A DNA stretch of 64,000 nucleotides from Roseibium sp. MMSF_3544. Its GTDB lineage: Bacteria; Pseudomonadota; Alphaproteobacteria; Rhizobiales; Stappiaceae. The notes under the pieces were generated by a model, which was given only the letters and a program-made list of their open reading frames with translations, was not told the origin of the DNA and did not search any database. A program made the position numbers and the translations under genes. The stretch is taken from NCBI RefSeq assembly GCF_030732845.1, contig NZ_JASHKA010000025.1, forward strand, positions 1 to 64,000. The letters run 5' to 3'. Each line of letters starts with the position of its first letter. Position 1 is the first letter of the stretch. Below, piece after piece: positions 53,397 to 61,869 of the stretch.

Positions 53397-53520
53397 ATGG
53401 GCACCGCTAACTTATGAAAAAAACTACCGAAAACTCCGGGATACGGTTGATTTTCAAGCGCCGTCATATGCTTGGCGCTGTTCTCAGGTTTCGTTTCAAG
53501 CCTACCACAATCTCATTTGG

Positions 53521-55746
53521 CTAGCTGTTCCGTGAACCGGGCCCCACGCGCTCAGCGCCGCTCCGCTCCTGCTTGGCGATCAGGCTCGGCAGCAGCAAGA
53601 GGTCGCCGAGAAGAGCCGCCAGGAAGGTTACGATGAGCAACATGCCGAACAGCTTCACCGTGAAAAATGCGCTCGCAAGCGTGACCGCGAGCCCGGAGCA
53701 GATCAGGACGGTTGTGATGATCATCGCCTGGCCGGTTTCGGCGATCGTCGCTTCCAGAGCCTGTTGCTGTGTGTCCTGTTTCTTCTTTTCCAACGAATAC
53801 CGATTGATGAAATGAATTGAGTTATCGACCGCTATTCCAAAGGCGATCGTCACTGCCAGCAGCGCTGCCGGTGTCAACTGACCTTCATTGATGATGTGAA
53901 GGGCCGCGATCGCAATGGCGACCGGCAGGAGATTGGGCAACAGCAATATGCGAACAAGACCGAAGGAACGGTAGTAGGCGGCAATGACCAGCACCGTTGC
54001 CAGACAGGCCGCAGCAAGACCGAATGCATGTTGCCTGACAAGATCCAGCGTGTCGTAGCGCATGATCATCGGCTGCCCGACAATGGCGGCATTCGATGCA
54101 CCCCTCACAGCCTCTTCCAGCGTGTCCTGCGCTGCGAGCATCCGCCTGTCAAACATCGGCTCCGGAACGAGCGTCATGACCCGCGCGATCTTCCCGTCAG
54201 GAGACAGGAAAACGTCTTTTGTATCCGACGGCCAGTTCTCGATGTCCTCGCGCGAAGGCAGGCGATCCGGGCGATCGAGCCACTTGGCCAGCGACACAAG
54301 CGACAGGTTGGTGGCGTGAGGCGACGCCGTTTCGATGACGCTGACCAAGTTAACCAAACGCTGCCAGTCGTCGGGTGCTTCAAACCCCTGTTCATTTTGC
54401 GCCTCGAGCTCGAACCACAGCGGGTAAAAACCTCCGAAATCCTTTGTGATCACCTCGTTGACGTTCCTCATCGCACTGGTCGCGGGCAAGTTGTCGTCCA
54501 TCTTGAACCAGGGTTCGACCGTGATCAGTCCAATGACAGCGGCGACGGAAATCAGGTAGCTGAGTAACCTGATGGCGCGGGATTTCGTCGCAATCAGAGA
54601 GATAAGGCTTGGCGGCAAGGCAAATCGGATAGAAATGCGTTGTCCAGCTTCAAGTGGCCAAAGTCTGGGCGCCAGCAGACAGAAAACGGCCATGGCGACA
54701 ACATACCCGACAAGCACCGACGCAGCCCCGAGCAGTGCCATTTCTCTTGTTTGCGCATTGTCGGTCATTGCGATCATGAAAAAGGCAATCGATGTCGTGA
54801 CGCCCGTCAGCGCACAGGCAGGTCCGACTTCCAGGTAGGTCTTTCGGACGCGTTCCATCGTCCCGCTGACACCCGTCCTGTTTTGCATGTTCAAGATCAG
54901 ATGGACAGCATCTGCGAGCGCCAACACCATCACCAACAGCGGAATTGCGTTGTTCAAAACAGTGATTTTCAATCCGAGGAGAAAGAACAATGCCAGCGAG
55001 AAATAGGCAGCGCAAAACGCCGGAACAACAGTCAAGGCTACCAGCCGCAGATTGCCGAGCACCAGCCAGGCAACAACCAGGGCAACAACCGCAGCAGCGG
55101 AGTTGAACACAAGCAAATCCGTCTGAAGCGCCCGGACCATTTCCGGGCCGATCGTCTGGGCACCTGTCACGTCGATGCTGTAACCGCCCAATGATGCCCG
55201 GTCAGCGACTTGCCTGAATTCAGACAGGAGACCATCCGTAAAGCCACCCCGAAGTCCGATGGCAAAGAGCGCCGTTCTCCTGTCGGGCGAGAGTGCGAGC
55301 CGGGGCTGAAGTCCAAGGTTTTCATAGGCGGCTGCCCTCTCCTCAATCGCATCCAGGTCCAGTTCAAAAGGCAAAACCGGTTCGTCCGGGTAGATCTGAT
55401 GCCAAGAAGGAAACCTGGCAGATGCAACAGAAACGACGGTAGCGACCTCTTCGATAAGCGCGAAGTCAAACTGCATTTCCTGAAGCGCACCGTAGCCGTC
55501 CGCATCAAAGGGCTCGGGTGAACGGACAACGACAAGAATTGGGGGCGAGACCCCTTCATTGGATTGCAAGAAGTCGAAATAAGCCTCGGCATGTCCGCTG
55601 CCTGACGAAAAGCTCGCCGTGATATCGTCTTCAAATCGAAGCTGCAGGACGGAAACAAACATCAGCCCGGACAGGACCAGAAGCACGAAAAGAGACAGGA
55701 GCGGCCGCGACAGAGTAAAAAGTCCTGGCCACAACAAAACCCGCAC
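53521..55746 (-). CDS. MMPL/RND-family export permease
   Basis: 741 residues from GTG 55746 (AAGGAGGGGGC upstream) with about 12 helices in two RND-like halves, each followed by a periplasmic loop. Typical segments are VMVLALADAVHLILNMQNRT, and in the second half VTIAFGIAVDNSIHFINRYS. This subgroup includes lipid, hopanoid and polyketide exporters. No MFP or outer-membrane gene is adjacent. It precedes the isoprenoid-like locus but is transcribed away from it. Confidence 0.9.
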   Translation of the reverse strand: MRVLLWPGLFTLSRPLLSLFVLLVLSGLMFVSVLQLRFEDDITASFSSGSGHAEAYFDFLQSNEGVSPPILVVVRSPEPFDADGYGALQEMQFDFALIEEVATVVSVASARFPSWHQIYPDEPVLPFELDLDAIEERAAAYENLGLQPRLALSPDRRTALFAIGLRGGFTDGLLSEFRQVADRASLGGYSIDVTGAQTIGPEMVRALQTDLLVFNSAAAVVALVVAWLVLGNLRLVALTVVPAFCAAYFSLALFFLLGLKITVLNNAIPLLVMVLALADAVHLILNMQNRTGVSGTMERVRKTYLEVGPACALTGVTTSIAFFMIAMTDNAQTREMALLGAASVLVGYVVAMAVFCLLAPRLWPLEAGQRISIRFALPPSLISLIATKSRAIRLLSYLISVAAVIGLITVEPWFKMDDNLPATSAMRNVNEVITKDFGGFYPLWFELEAQNEQGFEAPDDWQRLVNLVSVIETASPHATNLSLVSLAKWLDRPDRLPSREDIENWPSDTKDVFLSPDGKIARVMTLVPEPMFDRRMLAAQDTLEEAVRGASNAAIVGQPMIMRYDTLDLVRQHAFGLAAACLATVLVIAAYYRSFGLVRILLLPNLLPVAIAIAALHIINEGQLTPAALLAVTIAFGIAVDNSIHFINRYSLEKKKQDTQQQALEATIAETGQAMIITTVLICSGLAVTLASAFFTVKLFGMLLIVTFLAALLGDLLLLPSLIAKQERSGAERVGPGSRNS

Positions 55747-55958
55747 TGCCCCCTCCTTTATCGCCTAAAACAGCCCGCACCCATGATGCTATGTTTCAAA
55801 ATTCGCCAAGTATATGCACGCCTCACGTAAAGTGATGCTACAGTTTGTCAGAATTCATGGAGTATAAAAGGCTATCTGCATGACATTTCTGCCATAGCCA
55901 CGCTTTTCTTGAACGGTTTTTAACAGAGGCGCTGGTTCGCCGATCGGAGGTTATACAG

Positions 55959-56465
55959 TTGCTGGCAAGAATTTTTATCGCAGCAGTTGCTCTCCCCCTA
56001 GTCCTGTTGCCGGCCCAAGCGGACACGTTGCTTGCCGACCTTTCGGGAAACTGGACCGGCCGCGGATGGGCGAAACAAAGCCTGGAAGCACCGAAGGAAG
56101 CTGTCTTCTGCCGTATTCGCAATGCGCTTTCGAAAGACAAGAGCGAACTTAAGACGACCGGCAGATGCGCTGTTGCGAACAAGACATTCACGCTGGACGG
56201 TCTTATTGCTGTTTCAGCTTCATCGAACCGTGTCACGGGACGTTGGCGGGTCCCTCGCGGTGGAGGCGATGCGGCTATTTCCGGCCGAAAGGATGCAAAC
56301 CAGATTAGTTTCACCTTTGAGGCAAAGGAAACAAGCACGAAACAGAAGCTGGAGCACAGAGCAAAGTGGTCGCTTCGCGGTGCTGCGTTGACCTTGACGG
56401 CAAGTGCCAGACCCCCTTCGAACGGCTCTTTCGTTGAATTGAGCTCCGTTCAGTTCAAGAAATGA
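55959..56465 (+). CDS. Small exported protein, uncharacterised
   Basis: 168 residues from TTG 55959 with GGAGG eight bases upstream. A signal peptide (IFIAAVALPLVLLPAQA) precedes a beta-rich domain (DTLLADLSGNWTGRGWAKQS, then SVTASSNRVTGRWR-like strands), weakly lipocalin-like. I do not recognise the family. It lies about 200 bp before the FAD enzyme on the same strand. Confidence 0.72.
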   Translation: MLARIFIAAVALPLVLLPAQADTLLADLSGNWTGRGWAKQSLEAPKEAVFCRIRNALSKDKSELKTTGRCAVANKTFTLDGLIAVSASSNRVTGRWRVPRGGGDAAISGRKDANQISFTFEAKETSTKQKLEHRAKWSLRGAALTLTASARPPSNGSFVELSSVQFKK

Positions 56466-56661
56466 GTATTTGAAGCAATTGTTTCAGCATAACTAGAAGT
56501 CGTAAAGTTGCCTGAGTACTATTTCTAGAAGATGCCCCAGCTGAAAAACTCCAATTAGGGTTCACTTTGACATTCTAATGATCGTTTTTAATGGACTGAT
56601 CTCGGTATATTTGATCAAATAATTGCCAAGCATTGTTTTTTGTTTTCATCGGACTTCCCTA

Positions 56662-58092
56662 ATGAGGACGCCGGCAAATAATTCCGCATCAGTATTTCCA
56701 ACGTCATGCGCGACCGTTATTGGCGGAGGCATAGCTGGTTTGCTTGCAGCCAGGGTGCTTGCCGACGTCTTTGACCAAGTCACGATTTTCGACCGCGACA
56801 GTTTTCCGCAAAGCCCAAAGGGCCGGCCGGGCACGCCGCAGTCCGCCCATGGGCACATTCTGCTCGTCGGCGGTGTCAGGGCAATTGTTGATCTGTTTCC
56901 CGGCATCATGGAACAACTCATTGAAGCTGGAGCGATACCGGGCGATGCGTGCCGCGACGCAATCGTCAATGTTCGCGGAAGACGTTTGCCCAGATTTTCG
57001 TCTGACCTGAAGGGTCTGCTCCTGAGCCGTAACCTGCTTGAGTGGCAAATCCGCCGACGTGTTGCGGCACTCGGCAATGTAACCTTCCGCGAACGCAGCA
57101 GGGTGACCGGCTTCTTGTATGACGAAGCCGGCTCAAGGGTTTCCGGAATTTCCATTTCCGGCCCGGAAAACAGACCTGAGGAAATCCATTCAGATCTTGT
57201 CGTGGACACCAGCGGCCAGCGATCGGTGGCCTCGCATTGGCTAAGAGACCGGCAGATCAAGGTTCCCGAATTGGTCGTCGACGCCCATGTCGGATACGCC
57301 TCTCGCCGTTTTGAACGCCCTGCGGTCTGGAAAGAAGACTGGAAAGTTGCCGCGATCTCCTGGTTTCCGCCGAAAAACCGCTGTGCTGGTGGAATCTACC
57401 CTGAGGAAAACGGCATTTGGATTGCGAGCCTGGTTGGTGCTTTGGACGGCCGGCCCTCCACGGACGAAAACGGGTTTCTGGAGCACGTCCGGAAACTGGA
57501 AGACCCGGCACTGCTTGAGCACATCCGGCAAAGCAAGCCGGTTTCCAACATTGTCGGATACCGGATGCAAGGGAGCCGCAAGAGGTCCTTCAGCAATCTG
57601 TCGCGCAAGCTGGATGGTCTGCTCGTTCTGGGCGATGCACTTTGCACGGTGAACCCCTTCTACGGTCAAGGCATGACGATCGCGGCCCTGCAGGCTCAGA
57701 AGATCAAACAGGAACTCGCCGGCAGAAATTTAAGGGACCGACAGTCGTTGCGGCGGGCAATCCGTTCTGCACAAAAGGCGTGCGAACGCATGCTGACGGT
57801 GCCTTGGCTCTTCTCAACGACCGAAGACCTTAGGCACGGACACCGCGTAGACGGACGCCGCACGATCCTGCACCGGATCACCAGCTGGTATGTCGATCGG
57901 GCGATCAGGGTGCAGAGCCAACGTACGATCACCGCACTTTATCGAACGATGGGGATGGTCGACAACTATGCCCTGCTTCGCCTGCCGGTCTTGCTGGACG
58001 TATTGACGAAGCCCGTTTCCATTCGACTCAAAACACTTTTCAACAAGGGAAGGCAGCGGGAATCCACCGCTGCCGGAGCACACAATGATTGA
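56662..58092 (+). CDS. FAD-dependent epoxidase/monooxygenase-like enzyme
   Basis: About 476 residues from ATG 56662; the frame opens 13 codons earlier at a TTG. Rossmann FAD loop ATVIGGGIAGLLAARVLADV is at the N-terminus; GHILLVGGVRAIVDLFPGIM and the substrate-side strand GIYPEENGIWIASLVGALDG follow; the second FAD motif is LVLGDALCTVNPFYGQGMTI near residue 325. It resembles group A flavin monooxygenases including prenyl epoxidases. It overlaps the GGPP-synthase-like gene by 8 bp, so the two are coupled. Substrate is inferred to be a prenyl compound. Confidence 0.82.
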   Translation: MRTPANNSASVFPTSCATVIGGGIAGLLAARVLADVFDQVTIFDRDSFPQSPKGRPGTPQSAHGHILLVGGVRAIVDLFPGIMEQLIEAGAIPGDACRDAIVNVRGRRLPRFSSDLKGLLLSRNLLEWQIRRRVAALGNVTFRERSRVTGFLYDEAGSRVSGISISGPENRPEEIHSDLVVDTSGQRSVASHWLRDRQIKVPELVVDAHVGYASRRFERPAVWKEDWKVAAISWFPPKNRCAGGIYPEENGIWIASLVGALDGRPSTDENGFLEHVRKLEDPALLEHIRQSKPVSNIVGYRMQGSRKRSFSNLSRKLDGLLVLGDALCTVNPFYGQGMTIAALQAQKIKQELAGRNLRDRQSLRRAIRSAQKACERMLTVPWLFSTTEDLRHGHRVDGRRTILHRITSWYVDRAIRVQSQRTITALYRTMGMVDNYALLRLPVLLDVLTKPVSIRLKTLFNKGRQRESTAAGAHND

Positions 58093-58966
58093 CGAGGAAA
58101 TTGATTACAAATCGGAAAAAGCGGAGGTCAGAGACTCGGTCGAACACTATCTTGAGCAACGGTTTCTCCGCTATCCGGACACGGAAGTTCGGCAGGTTGC
58201 ACAATATGTCGCGTTGGGAGGCGGTCATCGCTGGAGGCCGATCGTCGCCGTTGCCTCCGGACGGATTTTCCATCGGGACGCCCTCAAGATCGGATTGCCC
58301 GGCGCATGCGGCGTGGAACTCGCGCACGCCGCCTCGCTGATACTCGACGACCTGCCCTCGATGGACGACGCGGCCCTGCGTCGCGGCAAACCCTGCGCCC
58401 ACCTTGTTTTTCCGCGATGGGCGGTCGACATGGCTCCGGTGTTTCTGGTGACCATGGCCTATGACATCAGCTTGAACAACGAACGTGTACCGGAGGAACG
58501 ACGCGTCCGGGCAGCCCTCAGCCTCAGCAGCGCAGGCCTAGCCATGATCGAAGGCCAGTGCCTCGATCTCGCCAGCGATGTCCTGGATGGCTCCTCGGAT
58601 GGATTGCTGGACTGCTACACACTGAAAAGCGCTGCGCTTTACGGTGCCGCAGCGCGCGCCGGTGCGATCATCTGCGGCGCAGATCACGAGGACGCCGACC
58701 GGCTGGAGAGGACCGGCCATTATCTCGGATTGTCATACCAGTTCATGGACGATGTTGCCGACGTCACCGCAACCGCCGACCAAGTCGGCAAGGAAGTGGG
58801 CAAGGATCTGGGCAAATTTACATCGACGGACTGGCTCGGCGTAAACGGCGCGGTGGAAAAAAGCCGGACCTACCAGACGCTTGCGCTGAAGGAACTGAAG
58901 AAATTCGGACCGGAAGCCGACTGGCTGCGAAGCATCGTTTGCGAGGCGAGCTGGGCCACACACTAG
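58085..58966 (+). CDS. Geranylgeranyl/farnesyl diphosphate synthase-like enzyme
   Basis: 293 residues. Short-chain trans-prenyl synthase: ALGGGHRWRPIVAVASGRIF, the first Asp-rich motif ELAHAASLILDDLPSMDDAA (DDxxxxD type with the two-residue insert of bacterial FPP/GGPP synthases), and the second LSYQFMDDVADVTATADQVG with KDLGK. The AASLILDD context is closer to CrtE-type GGPP synthases. No carotenoid genes are near. The stop codon TAG lies inside the CTAG at the left end of the insertion element remnant. Confidence 0.9.
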   Translation: MIDEEIDYKSEKAEVRDSVEHYLEQRFLRYPDTEVRQVAQYVALGGGHRWRPIVAVASGRIFHRDALKIGLPGACGVELAHAASLILDDLPSMDDAALRRGKPCAHLVFPRWAVDMAPVFLVTMAYDISLNNERVPEERRVRAALSLSSAGLAMIEGQCLDLASDVLDGSSDGLLDCYTLKSAALYGAAARAGAIICGADHEDADRLERTGHYLGLSYQFMDDVADVTATADQVGKEVGKDLGKFTSTDWLGVNGAVEKSRTYQTLALKELKKFGPEADWLRSIVCEASWATH

Positions 58967-59112
58967 GGTTCGGACCCATAAATGAAGCCGATTTGGCGGC
59001 AGAAATGGCAAAATCTCGGGAGGAAGCGTGTGCAGAGCGGGCTTTATGCCCGGTCAAGCACGGTGACTCTGCGAGGTACAGCCATTTTGCCGTCCTTCGG
59101 ATTTGGCCGTTT
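58963..59112. mobile_element. Truncated copy of the short insertion element
   Basis: Left end (about 150 bp) of the same element as at 8158-8427, in the same orientation, about 90% identical with one indel. Similarity begins exactly at CTAGGGTTCGGACCC and stops abruptly after GGATTTGGCCGTTT; the right terminal repeat is absent. The CTAG includes the stop codon of the prenyl synthase gene. It separates that gene from the convergent P450 gene. Confidence 0.85.
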
Positions 59113-59159
59113 AAGAGCCCTTTTGAAGACTACGGAGCCACTTGATGGAGCCAATACGG

Positions 59160-60446
59160 CTATCTGGCTTGCACGCCCTTGAACGGCATCAGGTTCGCAC
59201 CGCGCAGCAGCAGCGATTTGCGCCATGTTGTGCTTTTCTGGTCAATCTCGAACGCTGAAAACCTTTCCAGCAGAGCGGTGAGCCCAACGCGCAAAACCAG
59301 CCGTGTCAGCGCAGCGCCGAGGCAGAAATGCATGCCATATCCGAATGTCAGAGGCTGCGGATCCTTGCGATCAAGTTGAAGCCGGTCAGGGTCCGCGTAG
59401 CGTCGTGGATCCCGGTTTGCGGCAACGATCTGAATCATGAGATTTGAGCCACTTGGGATCGTCTTGCCGCCAATCTTTAGGTCACTGACAGTGGTGCGCG
59501 GCGCAAATTTTACAGATGTGTCGAAGCGGCAGAACTCTTCGATCGCATTTGGCCAAAGACCGGACTGTTTGCGCAGCAATTCCTGCTGATCCGGAAACCG
59601 CGACAGCGCAAAAACGGAATTGGCGAGCAATCCTCCTGTCGTTTGCGAGCCCGCGCCCAGCATCATGATCGCCATGGTGATGATTTCCTTGCGGTTCAGC
59701 TTTTGGTCTTCCACCTGCAGCATTGCGCTGAGGAGATCCTGTTGCGGGTGCTGTTTGCGCCTGTCACAGAGAGTTTCGAAATACGCGAATAATTCATCGA
59801 TTGCGCCGCTGACAATCTCCGGATCGAACCGCAGGAGTGGATCAAGCAACTGCACGATCACATTCGTCATTTCCTGCGACCAACCCCAATCTTCCTTTGG
59901 AATTCCAATCAGGCTGGCAACTGCTGCATTGGCGAGGGGCGTCGCATAATCGCGCACCAGATCGGCATTCGGGTTCTGTGCCAAATGTGCCAGGCGATCC
60001 TCGGCGACCTCTTTGATGCGCGCTTCAAGCCGCTCTGTCCTGCTGGGTGTGAACTCTCTTTGGACTGCACGGCGCAAGCGGGTGTGGCTCGGTGGGTCGC
60101 TTACAAGGATGAGGTTCTGGAACGTCCACTTTGCCAGCGCAGAAAGCTCTTTGTAGGGCTTAACGCCCAGCAGAACACCAATTGGATCGCCAACAAGCAG
60201 ATCGTCGCGGGAAAAGATCTCCAGCGCTTCTTCGTACCCGGTCACAATCCAGTGGCGGTAAAGGGCGCGGTAGGTGACCGGCCCTTCCCGATGCATTGCC
60301 GCAACCGCATCAGAGGGGTCGCGGGCAAAGGTTTCGCCCAAAGGATTTCCCCACGGATCGAAAAAGAAGACGAGCTCGGCCAAAGCCGGCCGTGCGGCTA
60401 TCTTTTGAAACAGGGGATAAAGAATTTTCTCCGGAATGAGCATCAC
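59160..60446 (-). CDS. Cytochrome P450
   Basis: 428 residues (GTG 60446 or the adjacent ATG 60443). A soluble bacterial class I P450. The I-helix oxygen motif is MMLGAGSQTTGGLL, the K-helix ExxR is IEEFCRFD, and the haem-binding loop is LTFGYGMHFCLGAALTRL with the proximal Cys near residue 370. No fused reductase; electrons would come from a ferredoxin pair encoded elsewhere. It converges on the prenyl synthase/FAD enzyme genes and could oxidise their product. That link is inference from position. Confidence 0.93.
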   Translation of the reverse strand: MMLIPEKILYPLFQKIAARPALAELVFFFDPWGNPLGETFARDPSDAVAAMHREGPVTYRALYRHWIVTGYEEALEIFSRDDLLVGDPIGVLLGVKPYKELSALAKWTFQNLILVSDPPSHTRLRRAVQREFTPSRTERLEARIKEVAEDRLAHLAQNPNADLVRDYATPLANAAVASLIGIPKEDWGWSQEMTNVIVQLLDPLLRFDPEIVSGAIDELFAYFETLCDRRKQHPQQDLLSAMLQVEDQKLNRKEIITMAIMMLGAGSQTTGGLLANSVFALSRFPDQQELLRKQSGLWPNAIEEFCRFDTSVKFAPRTTVSDLKIGGKTIPSGSNLMIQIVAANRDPRRYADPDRLQLDRKDPQPLTFGYGMHFCLGAALTRLVLRVGLTALLERFSAFEIDQKSTTWRKSLLLRGANLMPFKGVQAR

Positions 60447-60654
60447 AACCTGTGCCGCATCTGGGCGTAGAAACCACCCGGAAGCCTACCAGCCAATGAC
60501 CGGAAATGGCAGCCTTCCCCACTCTTCAGCTCCCCAAGACAAACTCATGGCAATTGAGCAGCACCGGCGTGTGCATGTGCACGAGCTGGTGATGAACTCG
60601 ATCCGACTGCGAGCGCCCACTATCTCTCTTTCCTTCACATTGTCGTCAGGTGGT

Positions 60655-60683
60655 TTGACAAACTTAATCGATTAAGTTAAAAA
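60655..60683 (+). promoter_or_regulatory. lacI promoter with operator in the spacer
   Basis: A TTGACA -35 box (60655-60660) is followed by the perfect 18-bp palindrome AACTTAATCGATTAAGTT (60661-60678, central CG as in LacI-type sites), then a TAAAAA -10-like hexamer (60678-60683). Binding would block RNA polymerase. A weaker related sequence (AAATCGATGAAG) overlaps the lacI start codon. The regulator is most likely the adjacent LacI protein. Confidence 0.82.
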
Positions 60684-60735
60684 TTAAAAACCGTTAAAAA
60701 AACTGACGATAAATCTGGGGAAAAAAGATAAATCG

Positions 60736-61767
60736 ATGAAGCAATCTTCGGAACAGGCGCGACGTGTCACTTTGGGAGACATTGCCCAGAGACTGGGGAT
60801 TTCGACCGCGTCCGTCTCCATGGCCTTGCGCGGCAACTCCGGTGTATCGCTCGCGACCAGGCAGCGCGTCGAAGAGGTGGCTGAGGAACTCGGTTACGTA
60901 TACGACCGCGGTGCCGCGCTGCTTCGCACCGGCCAGTCCAACACGGTTGGCATTGTTGTTGGAACGCTCTCGAACAGCTTCTTCGGCGAACTGGTAAGCG
61001 GTGTCGACGAGGTCATCGGTGAGGCGCGCAAGATATCGTTTCTTCTGAACACGCGCGAAGACCCTGATCGCCAGAGAGAACTCCTGACCCGGATGCGCGA
61101 ACAATCCGTCGACGGGCTCATCGTCTGCCCCGCCCCCGGAACAAGCAAGAACCTGCTCGAAACGGTTCGAAACTGGGGCATTCCCGTTATCCAGATGCTG
61201 CGCTCCATTTCCGACACCGAGGGCGATTTCGTCAGCGCGGATTACGAGAGCGGCATTGAAACGCTTTGCTCGCACCTCGTCCGGTTGGGACATCGCCGGA
61301 TCGCATTTCTGGGCGGTGATCTTGAACACTCTGCAACGCGTCAGCGCCTGAAAGGCTTCCGGGCCGCGCTTACCCGCGCAGATCTGCCTGCCGACACCAT
61401 CATCAAGACAGCAAATACGAGCCGCGGAGGCCGCGAAGGCGCGGCGCGCTTGCTTGCAGCCGATGATCCGCCAACGGCAATCGTCTGCTTCAACGACAGG
61501 GTCGCGCTTGGTGCCATGGCGAGCATACGGGCCGCCGGTCTTGTCCCCGGACGTGACGTCGCCGTGACCGGGTTCGACAACATCGATGCCAGCTCGGAAG
61601 CCTATCCGCCGCTCACAACGGTTGAAACGCATGGCCACGACATCGGGCGCGAGGCAGGAAATCTGTTGTTGCGGCGGATCGCCAACCCGAACATGGCCAG
61701 CGAAAGGATCATCATTCCAACACGGCTCATCATCAGGCAGTCGTGCGGAGCAACACTCACCGATTAA
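60736..61767 (+). CDS. LacI-family transcriptional regulator
   Basis: 343 residues. The N-terminal helix-turn-helix is VTLGDIAQRLGISTASVSMA with the hinge helix GVSLATRQRVEEVAEELGYV. The C-terminal part is a periplasmic-binding-like ligand domain (GIVVGTLSNSFFGELVSGVD, RIAFLGGDLEHSATRQRLKG, AIVCFNDRVALGAMASIRAA). It likely controls the TRAP operon downstream and possibly the P450. The inducer is unknown; LacI-TRAP sets usually serve sugar acids. Confidence 0.94.
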   Translation: MKQSSEQARRVTLGDIAQRLGISTASVSMALRGNSGVSLATRQRVEEVAEELGYVYDRGAALLRTGQSNTVGIVVGTLSNSFFGELVSGVDEVIGEARKISFLLNTREDPDRQRELLTRMREQSVDGLIVCPAPGTSKNLLETVRNWGIPVIQMLRSISDTEGDFVSADYESGIETLCSHLVRLGHRRIAFLGGDLEHSATRQRLKGFRAALTRADLPADTIIKTANTSRGGREGAARLLAADDPPTAIVCFNDRVALGAMASIRAAGLVPGRDVAVTGFDNIDASSEAYPPLTTVETHGHDIGREAGNLLLRRIANPNMASERIIIPTRLIIRQSCGATLTD

Positions 61768-61779
61768 GACTTCGAAGGA

Positions 61780-61819
61780 GCGGCACCGCGCCAGGCCTGA
61801 CAACCAAAGGCGGTGCCGC
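61780..61819 (+). terminator. Hairpin between lacI and dctP-like gene
   Basis: Perfect 10-bp inverted repeat GCGGCACCGC / GCGGTGCCGC with a 20-base loop, just after lacI. There is no T run, so it may act as an attenuator, processing site or weak terminator that sets different levels for regulator and transporter. Confidence 0.5.
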
Positions 61820-61869
61820 GCTTACGTACCGGGCGAAGAAGCCCGTCCACAAGCAAGGGAGGACCTAGC

